A stretch of DNA of 13,121 nt from JANMEX01 sp031423755. GTDB taxonomy: Bacteria; Pseudomonadota; Alphaproteobacteria; Rhizobiales; Rhizobiaceae. The stretch lies in the NCBI GenBank assembly GCA_031423755.1, contig JANPGC010000326.1, positions 1 through 13,121 on the forward strand, in the 5' to 3' direction. The position numbers were made by a program, and so were the translations under genes. This document shows, piece after piece, positions 6,982 through 13,121 of this stretch (the stretch's first letter is position 1; each line of letters opens with the position of its first letter). A model generated the notes under the pieces. It had not been told where the DNA came from and ran no database searches. It worked only from the letters and a program-made list of their open reading frames with translations.

Positions 6982-7003
6982 GGGGCAGGGGAAACCCTGT
7001 CCT
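6982..7003 (+). other. Intercistronic RNA hairpin between dppA and dppB
   Basis: GGGCAGGG and CCCTGTCC form an 8-bp stem, with one G-U pair, closed by a GAAA (GNRA) tetraloop. One more G-U pair can form at the base. It lies 13 bp after the dppA stop and ends 23 bp before dppB. There is no U-tract, so it is not a strong intrinsic terminator. Such hairpins behind binding-protein genes commonly protect the upstream message from 3' exonucleases, giving more binding protein than permease. That role is inferred. Confidence 0.6.
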
Positions 7004-7026
7004 GGCTCCTTTGAGAGGCGGGAACC

Positions 7027-8037
7027 ATGTTTACCTATTTGCTGAAACGGTTGGCGTTGACGGTGCCAACATTCATATCGCTGATGTTCATCACCTTCGT
7101 GATGATTCGGCTTGTGCCCGGAGACCCGATTGAGGTCCGGCGCGGCGAGCGCGGCATTGATCCTGAGCGGCTTGAATTCCTGCGCCACGAGATGGGGCTC
7201 GACCAGCCGGTGTGGAAACAGTTTTTCGACTATGTGTGGGGTATTTTCCACGGCGATTTTGGCGTGTCGCTGGTCTCCAAAACGCCGATTCTCGAAGAGT
7301 TTCTCAAGCTGTTTCCGGCAACGCTGGAACTGACGCTGTGTGCCATGTTATTTGCGGTCATCCTCGGCGTTCCGGCCGGCGTGATTGCAGCGGCGCGACG
7401 GGGCGGCATTTACGACCAGTCGCTGATGGGGCTGGCGCTGACCGGCTATTCGATGCCGATATTCTGGTGGGGGCTCATCCTCATCCTGATCATGTCGAAC
7501 ACGCTCGGCCTGACGCCGGTTTCAGGACGGGTTGACCTCATCAAATATTTCTATCCGCCGGTGACCGGTTTTGCGCTGATTGACTCGCTGTGGTCTGGGC
7601 AGAAGGGCGCATTCTGGGATGCGGTGCGGCACTTGATCCTGCCGACGATTGTGCTTGGTACCGTGCCGCTGGCGGTGATTGCGCGGATGACGCGCTCGTC
7701 GATGCTGGAAGTGCTGGAGGAAGATTATGTGCGCACAGCCCGCGCCAAGGGTCTTTCGGCACGGCGGGTGATCGGCGTGCATGCGCTGCGCAATGCGCTC
7801 ATACCGGTGATCACGGTTATCGGTCTGCAGGCGGGAACGCTGCTTGCCGGCGCTGTTTTGACAGAGACGATTTTTTCTTGGCCCGGAGTGGGCAAGTGGC
7901 TGATCGAATCCATCGGACGGCGCGACTATCCGGCGCTGCAGGGCGGTATCCTGTTGATTGCCACCATCGTTATCCTGTTCAATCTGCTCATTGATTTCAT
8001 CTACGGGCTGATCAATCCGAGGATCCGGCATGGTTGA
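7027..8037 (+). CDS. dppB: Dipeptide ABC transporter permease DppB
   Basis: A 336-residue inner-membrane permease, BPD_transp_1 family, with about six transmembrane helices. It opens with FTYLLKRLALTVPTFISLMF and RLVPGDP (28-34), as DppB/OppB proteins do. The cytoplasmic EAA loop that docks onto the ATPases is at about 232-260 (EDYVRTARAKGL, then HALRNALIP). The conserved ending TETIFSWPGVGKW is at 279-291, then a last helix and NPRIRHG. It starts at ATG with an AGAGGCGGG ribosome site. It pairs with DppC to form the membrane channel that receives substrate from DppA. It overlaps dppC by eight bases, so the two are translationally coupled. The length matches the family. Confidence 0.93.
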   Translation: MFTYLLKRLALTVPTFISLMFITFVMIRLVPGDPIEVRRGERGIDPERLEFLRHEMGLDQPVWKQFFDYVWGIFHGDFGVSLVSKTPILEEFLKLFPATLELTLCAMLFAVILGVPAGVIAAARRGGIYDQSLMGLALTGYSMPIFWWGLILILIMSNTLGLTPVSGRVDLIKYFYPPVTGFALIDSLWSGQKGAFWDAVRHLILPTIVLGTVPLAVIARMTRSSMLEVLEEDYVRTARAKGLSARRVIGVHALRNALIPVITVIGLQAGTLLAGAVLTETIFSWPGVGKWLIESIGRRDYPALQGGILLIATIVILFNLLIDFIYGLINPRIRHG

Positions 8038-8926
8038 TGTTGTTGCAGAACCGATGAAAGCGCCGCCCAGCCCCTTTGCGGCATTCTGGCGGGTGTTCCG
8101 TGAGAACCGCGGCGCGGTGGGCGGACTGATTGTGCTGGGGCTGATTGTGTTCTGCGCGGTGTTTGCCGATTTCATCGCGCCCTACAATCCGCTGGAACAA
8201 TATCGCGGCTTCACCAAACTGCCGCCATCCTGGTTCGAAAACGGCGATCCGCGCTTCCTCTTGGGCACCGATGCGCTTGGCCGCGACATGCTCTCGCGGC
8301 TGATGCATGGTGCGCGGATATCGCTGTTCATCGGCGTTGCAGTGATGTCCGTGTCGATGGTGTTCGGTGTGGCGCTGGGGCTGGCGTCGGCGTGGTTCGG
8401 CGGGCTCTTTGATGTGATTGTCATACGCATCATGGACCTGATCGTCTCGATTCCGAGTCTGGTCCTTGCTATCCTCATCATGGCGGTGCTTGAGCCCAAC
8501 CTGATGAACACGATCATTGCCGTTACCATCGTCTATCTGCCGCGCTACGTGCGGCTGGTGCGGGCGTCGGCACTGGCAGAACTACCGAAAGACTATGTGA
8601 CGGCTGCGAAGGTCTCTGGCGTCAAACCATTCCGGCTGATGACGAAAACAGTGTTCCCAAACTGCGCCGCGCCGCTCATTGTGCAGGGCGCGCTCGGGAT
8701 TTCCGATGGCATGCTGGAAGCAGCGGGGCTTGGCTTCCTCGGTCTTGGTGCGCAGCCGCCAATGCCCGAATGGGGTGCAATGCTCGCCGACTCGCGCGAG
8801 TTTATCACCGCTGCGCCGTGGATCATGATGATGCCGGGGCTGGCGATCCTGATCACTGTGCTTTGCATCAATCTTGTTGGCGATGGCTTGCGCGATGCGC
8901 TTGATCCCAAGCTGAGGAGAAGCTGA
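8030..8926 (+). CDS. dppC: Dipeptide ABC transporter permease DppC
   Basis: A 298-residue second permease of the Dpp channel. It has the N-terminal OppC/DppC extension (RVFRENRGAVGGLIVLGL at about 21-38), the family motif LGTDALGRDMLSR (78-90), the EAA loop at about 188-216 (KDYVTAAKVSGVKP, then VFPNCAAPLIV), and the conserved GLGFLGLGAQPPMPEWG (233-249). It ends with GDGLRDALDPKL, typical of DppC. The ATG has a GAGGATC ribosome site and lies eight bases inside dppB. The stop overlaps the dppD ATG by one base (TGATG). It acts in the inner membrane with DppB; the motifs are intact and the length normal. Confidence 0.93.
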   Translation: MVDVVAEPMKAPPSPFAAFWRVFRENRGAVGGLIVLGLIVFCAVFADFIAPYNPLEQYRGFTKLPPSWFENGDPRFLLGTDALGRDMLSRLMHGARISLFIGVAVMSVSMVFGVALGLASAWFGGLFDVIVIRIMDLIVSIPSLVLAILIMAVLEPNLMNTIIAVTIVYLPRYVRLVRASALAELPKDYVTAAKVSGVKPFRLMTKTVFPNCAAPLIVQGALGISDGMLEAAGLGFLGLGAQPPMPEWGAMLADSREFITAAPWIMMMPGLAILITVLCINLVGDGLRDALDPKLRRS

Positions 8927-9900
8927 TGTCCCTTCTCGAAATCCGCAATCTTTCCGTCACCTTCGCCACGGGCTCCGGGCCGTTCAAGGCGGTGGATGGG
9001 GTGGACCTGTCGATTGACCCCGGCGAGGTTCAGGCAATCGTCGGCGAGTCCGGGTCTGGCAAGTCGGTGGCGATGCTGGCGTTGATGGGGCTTTTGCCGA
9101 AGACCGCGACGGTGACTGCCACCAAGCTGGAATTCAACGGGCACGATCTGCAGGGGCTCGACACCAAGGCGCGGCGCAAGATCATCGGCAAGGACATGGC
9201 GATGATTTTTCAGGAGCCGATGACCAGCCTCAACCCCTGTTTCACCGTCGGCTACCAGATTGGCGAATCGCTGAAAGTGCATATGGGGCTGGACAAGGCG
9301 CAGCGGCGCGTGCGCTCGGTTGAGCTGTTGAACCTTGTCGGCATTCCTGAACCCGAACGGCGCCTGACCGCGTTTCCGCACCAGCTTTCCGGCGGCATGA
9401 GCCAGCGGGTTATGATTGCGATGGCGATTGCCTGCAATCCGAAACTTTTGATCGCGGATGAGCCAACGACGGCGCTTGATGTGACCATTCAGGCCCAAAT
9501 CCTTGACCTGCTGGTGAGCCTGCGCGAAAAGACCGGCATGGCGCTGGTGCTGATTACCCATGACATGGGTGTGGTTGCGGAGACCGCTGAGCGCGTTGTC
9601 GTGCAATATGCGGGGCAGCAAGTGGAGCGGCAAACGGTGCGCAACCTGTTCCGCACGCCGCGCCATCCTTACACGGCGGCGCTTCTGTCAGCGCTGCCGG
9701 ACAGGGCGCAAGGGGCGCGGCTTTCGGCCATTCCCGGAGTGGTGCCGGGTTTGATGGACCGGCCAACGGGGTGCCTGTTCAACCCGCGCTGCAGCCGTGC
9801 CGACGACAAATGCCGCTCTGTTGTGCCGCCACGGCAGGGGCCGGATCTCGGTGAGGCGCTGTGCCATTATCCGGTGATGGCGGAAGGGATGGCAGCATGA
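8926..9900 (+). CDS. dppD: Dipeptide ABC transporter ATPase DppD
   Basis: A 324-residue cytoplasmic ATPase. Walker A GESGSGKS (40-47), Q-loop Gln96, ABC signature LSGGMSQ (154-160), Walker B LLIADEP with catalytic Glu179, and switch His212 are all present. The C-terminal oligopeptide/dipeptide extension contains four cysteines (283, 289, 296, 313) in TGCLFNPRCS, DKC and ALCHYP; related DppD proteins hold an iron-sulfur cluster with such cysteines. It starts within a TGATG overlap with dppC and has a strong GAGGAGAAG ribosome site. It ends in an ATGA overlap with dppF. With DppF it makes the heterodimeric motor that powers import. Confidence 0.93.
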   Translation: MSLLEIRNLSVTFATGSGPFKAVDGVDLSIDPGEVQAIVGESGSGKSVAMLALMGLLPKTATVTATKLEFNGHDLQGLDTKARRKIIGKDMAMIFQEPMTSLNPCFTVGYQIGESLKVHMGLDKAQRRVRSVELLNLVGIPEPERRLTAFPHQLSGGMSQRVMIAMAIACNPKLLIADEPTTALDVTIQAQILDLLVSLREKTGMALVLITHDMGVVAETAERVVVQYAGQQVERQTVRNLFRTPRHPYTAALLSALPDRAQGARLSAIPGVVPGLMDRPTGCLFNPRCSRADDKCRSVVPPRQGPDLGEALCHYPVMAEGMAA

Positions 9901-10871
9901 ACGCCGTTGTCTCCGCGACTGACCTCAAGCGGTTCTACAAGGTGCGCAAGGGCGCGTTTTCTGCACCAATGGAATTGAAGGCACTCAACGGCGCGTCGTT
10001 TTCGGTCGAGGCCGGCAAGACGCTTGCGGTGGTGGGGGAGAGCGGTTGCGGCAAGTCGACACTCGCCCGTGTGCTGACGATGATAGAGCCCGCGAGCGCA
10101 GGCAATCTGGTCATTGACGGCAAGACCGTGACCGGCGCGGACGCCGCAACGCTGAAATCGCTGCGCTCGACGGTGCAGATTGTGTTCCAGAACCCCTATG
10201 GCTCGCTCAATCCGCGCCAGAAGATCGGTGACATCATTGAAGAGCCGCTGATCATCAACACCACGCTTTCCGACGCTCAGCGCAAGGAAAAAGTGGCGGC
10301 GATGCTGAAGGAAGTGGGGCTGCGGCCCGAGCATTCCGGTCGCTATCCGCACATGTTCTCGGGCGGACAGCGGCAGCGCATCGCCATTGCCCGCGCGCTG
10401 GTTTTGAACCCCAAGGTGCTCGTGCTCGACGAGCCGGTGTCGGCGCTGGATGTTTCGATTCAGGCGCAGATATTGAACCTCCTTGGCGATTTGCAGGACC
10501 GGTTCGGTCTCACCTATATTTTCATCAGCCATGATCTGGCGGTGGTGCGCCATGTCGCGGACGAGGTGCTGATCATGTATTTGGGCAAGCCGGTGGAGAA
10601 GGGCAGCGCGGAGGACGTGTTTTCCAACCCGCAGCATCCCTATACACGGGCGCTGTTGTCGGCGACGCCGGTGGCGGACCCGGAGCGTCGCGGCAACCGG
10701 ATCAAGCTGGTTGGCGAACTGCCTTCACCGTTCAACCCGCCGCAAGGCTGCGCGTTCAACCCGCGCTGCTCGTACGCGCGGGAGGTTTGCCGGGTGAATG
10801 CACCGGAGATGACAAAGGTCGGCGCGGCGGAAGTGGCGTGCTTCGGGGTGGTCGAGGGTTGGGTCAGCTGA
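9897..10871 (+). CDS. dppF: Dipeptide ABC transporter ATPase DppF
   Basis: A 324-residue second ATPase. Walker A GESGCGKS (47-54), Q-loop Gln98, signature FSGGQRQ (154-160), Walker B VLVLDEP with Glu179, and His212 are intact. The C-terminal extension has four cysteines (285, 291, 298, 315), again suggesting a metal or iron-sulfur site. An in-frame start at 9861 exists, but the ATG at 9897 overlaps the dppD TGA by four bases (ATGA), has a GGAAGGGA ribosome site and gives the family N-terminus. It is the last gene of the operon. Its final eight bases overlap the 3' end of the opposing methyltransferase gene, leaving no room for a separate terminator. Confidence 0.92.
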   Translation: MNAVVSATDLKRFYKVRKGAFSAPMELKALNGASFSVEAGKTLAVVGESGCGKSTLARVLTMIEPASAGNLVIDGKTVTGADAATLKSLRSTVQIVFQNPYGSLNPRQKIGDIIEEPLIINTTLSDAQRKEKVAAMLKEVGLRPEHSGRYPHMFSGGQRQRIAIARALVLNPKVLVLDEPVSALDVSIQAQILNLLGDLQDRFGLTYIFISHDLAVVRHVADEVLIMYLGKPVEKGSAEDVFSNPQHPYTRALLSATPVADPERRGNRIKLVGELPSPFNPPQGCAFNPRCSYAREVCRVNAPEMTKVGAAEVACFGVVEGWVS

Positions 10872-11496
10872 CGCGAAACACCAGCGCGCGGCTTGGCGTT
10901 GTTCCCGCTTCTCCGGGCATGGAGACGTAGGGCTCGGTTTCCTCCACAACTGCGATGATCTGAGCTGCGGCGAGTTCCGCAATGCGGGCTTCGAAGCCAT
11001 TTGTCCACACTGTGTCCTTGACAGTCAGCACAATGATCCCACCAGAGCGTGTGGCGCGGATGAGTTCGTCGAGGCCTTCTGCGCCGACGTGGCCGGAGGT
11101 GAACACGCCTGTGGAAACGACGCCCGCGAAGTGGTTGTCGGCAAAGGGATGCGGCGAGCCGAGCGCGGCCTGGTGCAGCACGGAGTAGATGTTTTTCGAC
11201 CGCGCGACCGCGAGCATGCCTTCGGAGATGTCGAGCGCCTCCACGTCTGGATAGCCGATCAGCCCCAGCCATTCGCCGACCAGACCCGTGCCTGCACCGG
11301 CATCCAATATTGGTGCGGTGCCGCGCGGGACGTGACGGGCGAGGAGCGCGAGGCCGATGGCGGGGTGCCGGTATCCGGCGCGTGCCATGTCCGCATCGTA
11401 GGTTGCGGCCCAGCCATCATAGGCGCGGGCGACTTCTTCCGGTGCCTTTGCAGCATAGACAGCGCCAAGCTGTCCTGTCGTGTCTTTCCCGGCCAT
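10864..11496 (-). CDS. Class I SAM-dependent methyltransferase (WBSCR27/METTL27-like)
   Basis: A 210-residue cytoplasmic methyltransferase. It begins with the APEEVARAYDGWAATYD segment seen in METTL27 (WBSCR27)-like and related small-molecule methyltransferases. SAM-binding motif I is ILDAGAGTG (63-71), the acidic residue that would bind the ribose is Asp89 in ALDIS, and motif II/III-like segments follow (GVVSTGVFTSGHV at 125-137; GGIIVLTVKD at 152-161). The ATG at 11494-11496 has a GGGA ribosome site. The substrate is unknown. It overlaps dppF tail to tail by eight bases and is divergent from the phosphotransferase gene across a 78-bp gap in which I see no confident promoter. Confidence 0.82.
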   Translation of the reverse strand: MAGKDTTGQLGAVYAAKAPEEVARAYDGWAATYDADMARAGYRHPAIGLALLARHVPRGTAPILDAGAGTGLVGEWLGLIGYPDVEALDISEGMLAVARSKNIYSVLHQAALGSPHPFADNHFAGVVSTGVFTSGHVGAEGLDELIRATRSGGIIVLTVKDTVWTNGFEARIAELAAAQIIAVVEETEPYVSMPGEAGTTPSRALVFRVS

Positions 11497-11574
11497 GGAT
11501 TTTCCCGATTTTCTTTTGGCGCAGGATAGATGAAGATCAACAAATTGTAAGTCTGTGCATCATGTGGGGCCCTG

Positions 11575-12480
11575 TTGACCGACGAAGCAGTAGCGGCATT
11601 CAAGAGCCTGATGGGATATGACGGCGAAGTCAGCGCTGAGCGGCTTGGCGGCCTGACGAACCGGGTGTACCGCGTTGAAACCGGGGGCGACGCTTTTGTG
11701 CTCCGGCTGCCGGGCGAAGGCACCGAGACCTACATCGACCGCGGTGTGGAGGCGGCGAATGCGCGGGCGGCGGCGCGGGCCGGGGTTTCACCGGAACTTG
11801 TGAAGGTTGACGCATCGAGCGGGCTGATGCTGACGCGGTTTGTCGAAGGGCAGACCATGACGCCCGACCTGTTCAAGACGCGCCCCGGCGCACCTTCAAG
11901 GGCTGCGTTGGCCTTCAAGGCGCTGCACACGAGCGGGGAGACGTTCCAATTCCGCTTTGAGCTGTTTGCGATGATCGACAGCTACATGACGCTGCTTGGC
12001 GACCTTGGTGCAAAGTTGCCGGACGGCTATCATGACGCGCTGGCGCAAGCGGAGGACGTGCGCGCCGCGCTTGATGCCCATCCCTCCCCGCTTGCGCCCT
12101 GTCATTGCGATCCGCTGTGCGAGAATTTCATCGATGACGGAACGCGGATGTGGATGGTGGACTGGGAATATTCCGGCATGAATGACCCACTGTGGGATCT
12201 GGGCGACCTGTCTGTGGAGGGCGCGTTCGGGTCTGGCGAGGAGGCGGAGATGCTGCACGGCTATTTCGGCCGTGAGCCAACCGCTGCCGAGCAGGGCCGC
12301 GTGGTGCTTTACAAGGCGATGTGCGACTTGCTGTGGACGCTGTGGGGCCTGATCCAGCACGCCAACAACAATCCGGCAGATGATTTCTGGGCCTATGCTA
12401 CCGGACGGTTCGAGCGTTGCAAGACGCTGATGGCCGCACCGGAATTTGCGGGGCATCTGGCTTCGGTGCGGGCGGGTTAG
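11575..12480 (+). CDS. Choline/ethanolamine-kinase-like phosphotransferase (APH fold)
   Basis: A 301-residue protein of the aminoglycoside phosphotransferase/choline kinase superfamily. Seen in order: the glycine-rich nucleotide loop GGLTNRVYRV (25-34), VLRLPG (42-47), the catalytic loop HCDPLCEN with His177, Asp179 and Asn184, and the metal-binding VDWEYSG with Asp196, followed by DPLWDLGDLS. The combination of GGLTNRVY and VDWEY is typical of bacterial LicA-type choline or ethanolamine kinases, so phosphorylation of a small amino alcohol with ATP is likely. No ATG gives the full N-terminus: TTG at 11575 (after GGGG) is the best choice and CTG just before it is possible; the first ATG, at 11611, would leave only 14 residues before the conserved segment. 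It overlaps yoeB tail to tail by four bases. Confidence 0.8.
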   Translation: MTDEAVAAFKSLMGYDGEVSAERLGGLTNRVYRVETGGDAFVLRLPGEGTETYIDRGVEAANARAAARAGVSPELVKVDASSGLMLTRFVEGQTMTPDLFKTRPGAPSRAALAFKALHTSGETFQFRFELFAMIDSYMTLLGDLGAKLPDGYHDALAQAEDVRAALDAHPSPLAPCHCDPLCENFIDDGTRMWMVDWEYSGMNDPLWDLGDLSVEGAFGSGEEAEMLHGYFGREPTAAEQGRVVLYKAMCDLLWTLWGLIQHANNNPADDFWAYATGRFERCKTLMAAPEFAGHLASVRAG

Positions 12481-12731
12481 TAGTGGTAGCGGCACTGGAT
12501 GATGACAAGGCCGTCGTCACCCGCTTTATAGACCAGCCGGTGTTCATGATCGATCCTGCGTGACCAGAAGCCTTTCAACTCGCCGCGCAGCGGCTCTGGC
12601 TTGCCAGTGCCGTGAAATGGTGTTCGCAGGCATGCCTTTGTCAGCGCATTGATCCGCGCCAAGAGCTTGCGGTCGACTTCTTGCCAATGGAGATAGTCTT
12701 CCCAAGCCCTTTCGCTGAATACCAGCCTCAC
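12477..12731 (-). CDS. yoeB: YoeB-family toxin, ribosome-dependent mRNA endonuclease
   Basis: An 84-residue type II toxin of the Txe/YoeB family (RelE superfamily), the exact length of E. coli YoeB. It cuts mRNA in the ribosomal A site and stops translation when the antitoxin is degraded. The catalytic residues fall at the same numbers as in E. coli: Glu46 in GKPEPLRG, Arg65 in DHEHRLVY, and His83-Tyr84 at the very C-terminus (CRYHY). WSRRI (56-60) is also conserved. The toxin therefore looks intact. The start is a GTG that overlaps the antitoxin TGA by four bases (GTGA), so it depends on translational coupling. The stop overlaps the convergent kinase gene by four bases. Confidence 0.93.
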   Translation of the reverse strand: MRLVFSERAWEDYLHWQEVDRKLLARINALTKACLRTPFHGTGKPEPLRGELKGFWSRRIDHEHRLVYKAGDDGLVIIQCRYHY

Positions 12732-12982
12732 TCGATCAGCTCGCGCACGACGCCCTTGCCTGCGTGAAGTTCTGCAATGCTATCCAAAAGCCGCTTGGCA
12801 TTGGCCGGATTGCTGAGAAGATAGCTTGTCTCCTGCCATGAGGCAAAATCCTCCAGCGACATCATCACAGCTGAAGGCTTGCCGCCCTCGCGGGTGATGA
12901 TCACCGGCTTATGGTCATCGTTCACGCTGTCAATTTCGGCAGCGAGGTTCTTGCGGAAGTTGGTGAAGGATGTGGCACGCAT
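12728..12982 (-). CDS. yefM: YefM/Phd-family antitoxin
   Basis: An 84-residue antitoxin. The N-terminal half (SFTNFRKNLAAEIDSVNDD, then PVIITREGGKPSAVMMSLEDF) is the Phd/YefM DNA-binding fold; the C-terminal half (TSYLLSNPANAKRLLDSI) is the flexible segment that wraps the toxin. It neutralises YoeB and represses the operon, alone weakly and as a complex strongly. The ATG at 12980-12982 gives the usual family length, but no Shine-Dalgarno is visible in front of it. A paired operator-like element lies 11-28 bases upstream. It is transcribed first, ahead of yoeB, the normal order for this family. Confidence 0.92.
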   Translation of the reverse strand: MRATSFTNFRKNLAAEIDSVNDDHKPVIITREGGKPSAVMMSLEDFASWQETSYLLSNPANAKRLLDSIAELHAGKGVVRELIE

Positions 12983-12992
12983 GGGCAGGATG

Positions 12993-13010
12993 TGTACTTG
13001 ATTTGGTACA
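12993..13010. promoter_or_regulatory. Probable YefM-YoeB operator
   Basis: TGTAC at 12993-12997 and GTACA at 13006-13010 form an inverted repeat around an 8-bp centre. Read as hexamers (TGTACT and GGTACA), each is one base from TGTACA, the core of the E. coli yefM operator, and their centres are 12 bp apart, the spacing I recall as required there. On the minus strand TTGCGT (13013-13018) and TACACA (12990-12995) with a 17-bp spacer could be -35 and -10, placing the operator over the promoter. Confidence 0.62.
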
Positions 13011-13083
13011 TTGACGCAAGATAGTCAAACCTTGATTAGCTGGATTTTTGATGTTGAATTGATATTGGAAGCCGTATTCTCTT

Positions 13084-13121
13084 ACCCTCGGCGCTGCCCC
13101 ACATCCGCCCGTTGGGCACCT
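13084..13121. repeat. Possible rhizobial palindromic intergenic repeat, cut by the window edge
   Basis: The last 38 bases contain CATCCGCCC-GTT-GGGCACCT, with a small GCCC/GGGC hairpin. This resembles from memory the start of the common Rhizobiales intergenic element (CCCTCATCCG..CC...GG..ACCTTCTCCCC). The other half would be outside the window. The rest of the gap from 12983 is AT-richer than its surroundings, and apart from the operator I see no gene or RNA in it. Confidence 0.3.

Noticed and set aside
6424..7251. A 275-codon minus-strand frame across the dppA-dppB junction
   Set aside because: It is antisense to conserved DppA and DppB segments, with no ribosome site or domain.
8593..9666. 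A 357-codon minus-strand open frame across dppC and dppD
   Set aside because: It is the reverse complement of well-conserved permease and ATPase sequence, is rich in His, Arg and Gln, and has no domain.
9867..10637. A 256-codon minus-strand frame inside dppF
   Set aside because: It is a mirror of the DppF ATPase motifs, not an independent gene.
12477..13121. A wider mobile or defence island around yefM-yoeB
   Set aside because: No integrase, transposase, terminal repeats, tRNA or attachment site is visible; only the two-gene module can be supported.

Overview
The window looks like chromosomal DNA of an alphaproteobacterium, most likely in the Rhizobiales/Hyphomicrobiales. The evidence is a GC-rich, strongly codon-biased sequence, a BigR/SqrR-type sulfide operon with a split YeeE/YedE transporter, dense 1-8 bp gene overlaps, and a right-edge fragment resembling the short palindromic intergenic repeats of rhizobia. 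This placement is inference from gene content. No tRNA, rRNA, CRISPR array, transposase or integrase is visible.

Left block (1-4390), sulfide/persulfide detoxification. The 3' end of an ArsR-family regulator of BigR/SqrR type (+ strand) meets, tail to tail, a six-gene minus-strand operon. In transcription order it encodes a small DUF2892/YgaP-type membrane protein, two half-size YeeE/YedE (thiosulfate/sulfur transport) proteins, a persulfide dioxygenase of the Blh/ETHE1 type, a TIGR01244 rhodanese-like sulfurtransferase, and a SulP-STAS anion permease. Upstream of the first gene is a perfect 9-bp inverted repeat with a 2-bp centre that contains ATTC-N8-GAAT, the motif I recall for SqrR operators. 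The inferred pathway is that persulfide is oxidised to sulfite by the dioxygenase, sulfur is passed on by the rhodanese-like protein, and thiosulfate/sulfite/sulfate are moved by the two transporters, with the regulator derepressing when sulfide or persulfide oxidises its cysteines.

Central block (4391-10871), transport and metabolism. A minus-strand short-chain dehydrogenase resembling NAD-dependent aldose 1-dehydrogenases is divergent from a complete plus-strand dipeptide ABC transporter operon dppABCDF: periplasmic binding protein, two permeases and two ATPases. The shared 218-bp intergenic region holds a palindrome that could be an operator. A GNRA-capped hairpin lies between dppA and dppB, the usual place for excess binding-protein expression to be set. 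The other dpp genes overlap each other.

Right block (10864-13121). A minus-strand class I SAM methyltransferase overlaps the 3' end of dppF and is divergent from a plus-strand choline/aminoglycoside-kinase-family phosphotransferase that probably starts at TTG. The kinase overlaps, tail to tail, a minus-strand yefM-yoeB type II toxin-antitoxin pair with an intact toxin active site. Upstream of yefM is a paired TGTAC/GTACA element with 12-bp centre spacing, like the known YefM-YoeB operator. The last ~110 bases are AT-richer non-coding DNA ending in a probable intergenic repeat cut by the window edge.

I see known families in an orderly arrangement rather than a clearly new system. The most interesting items are the sulfide operon with its operator and terminal SulP permease, the sugar-dehydrogenase-like SDR paired with a dpp operon, and the yefM operator with a possibly leaderless start.
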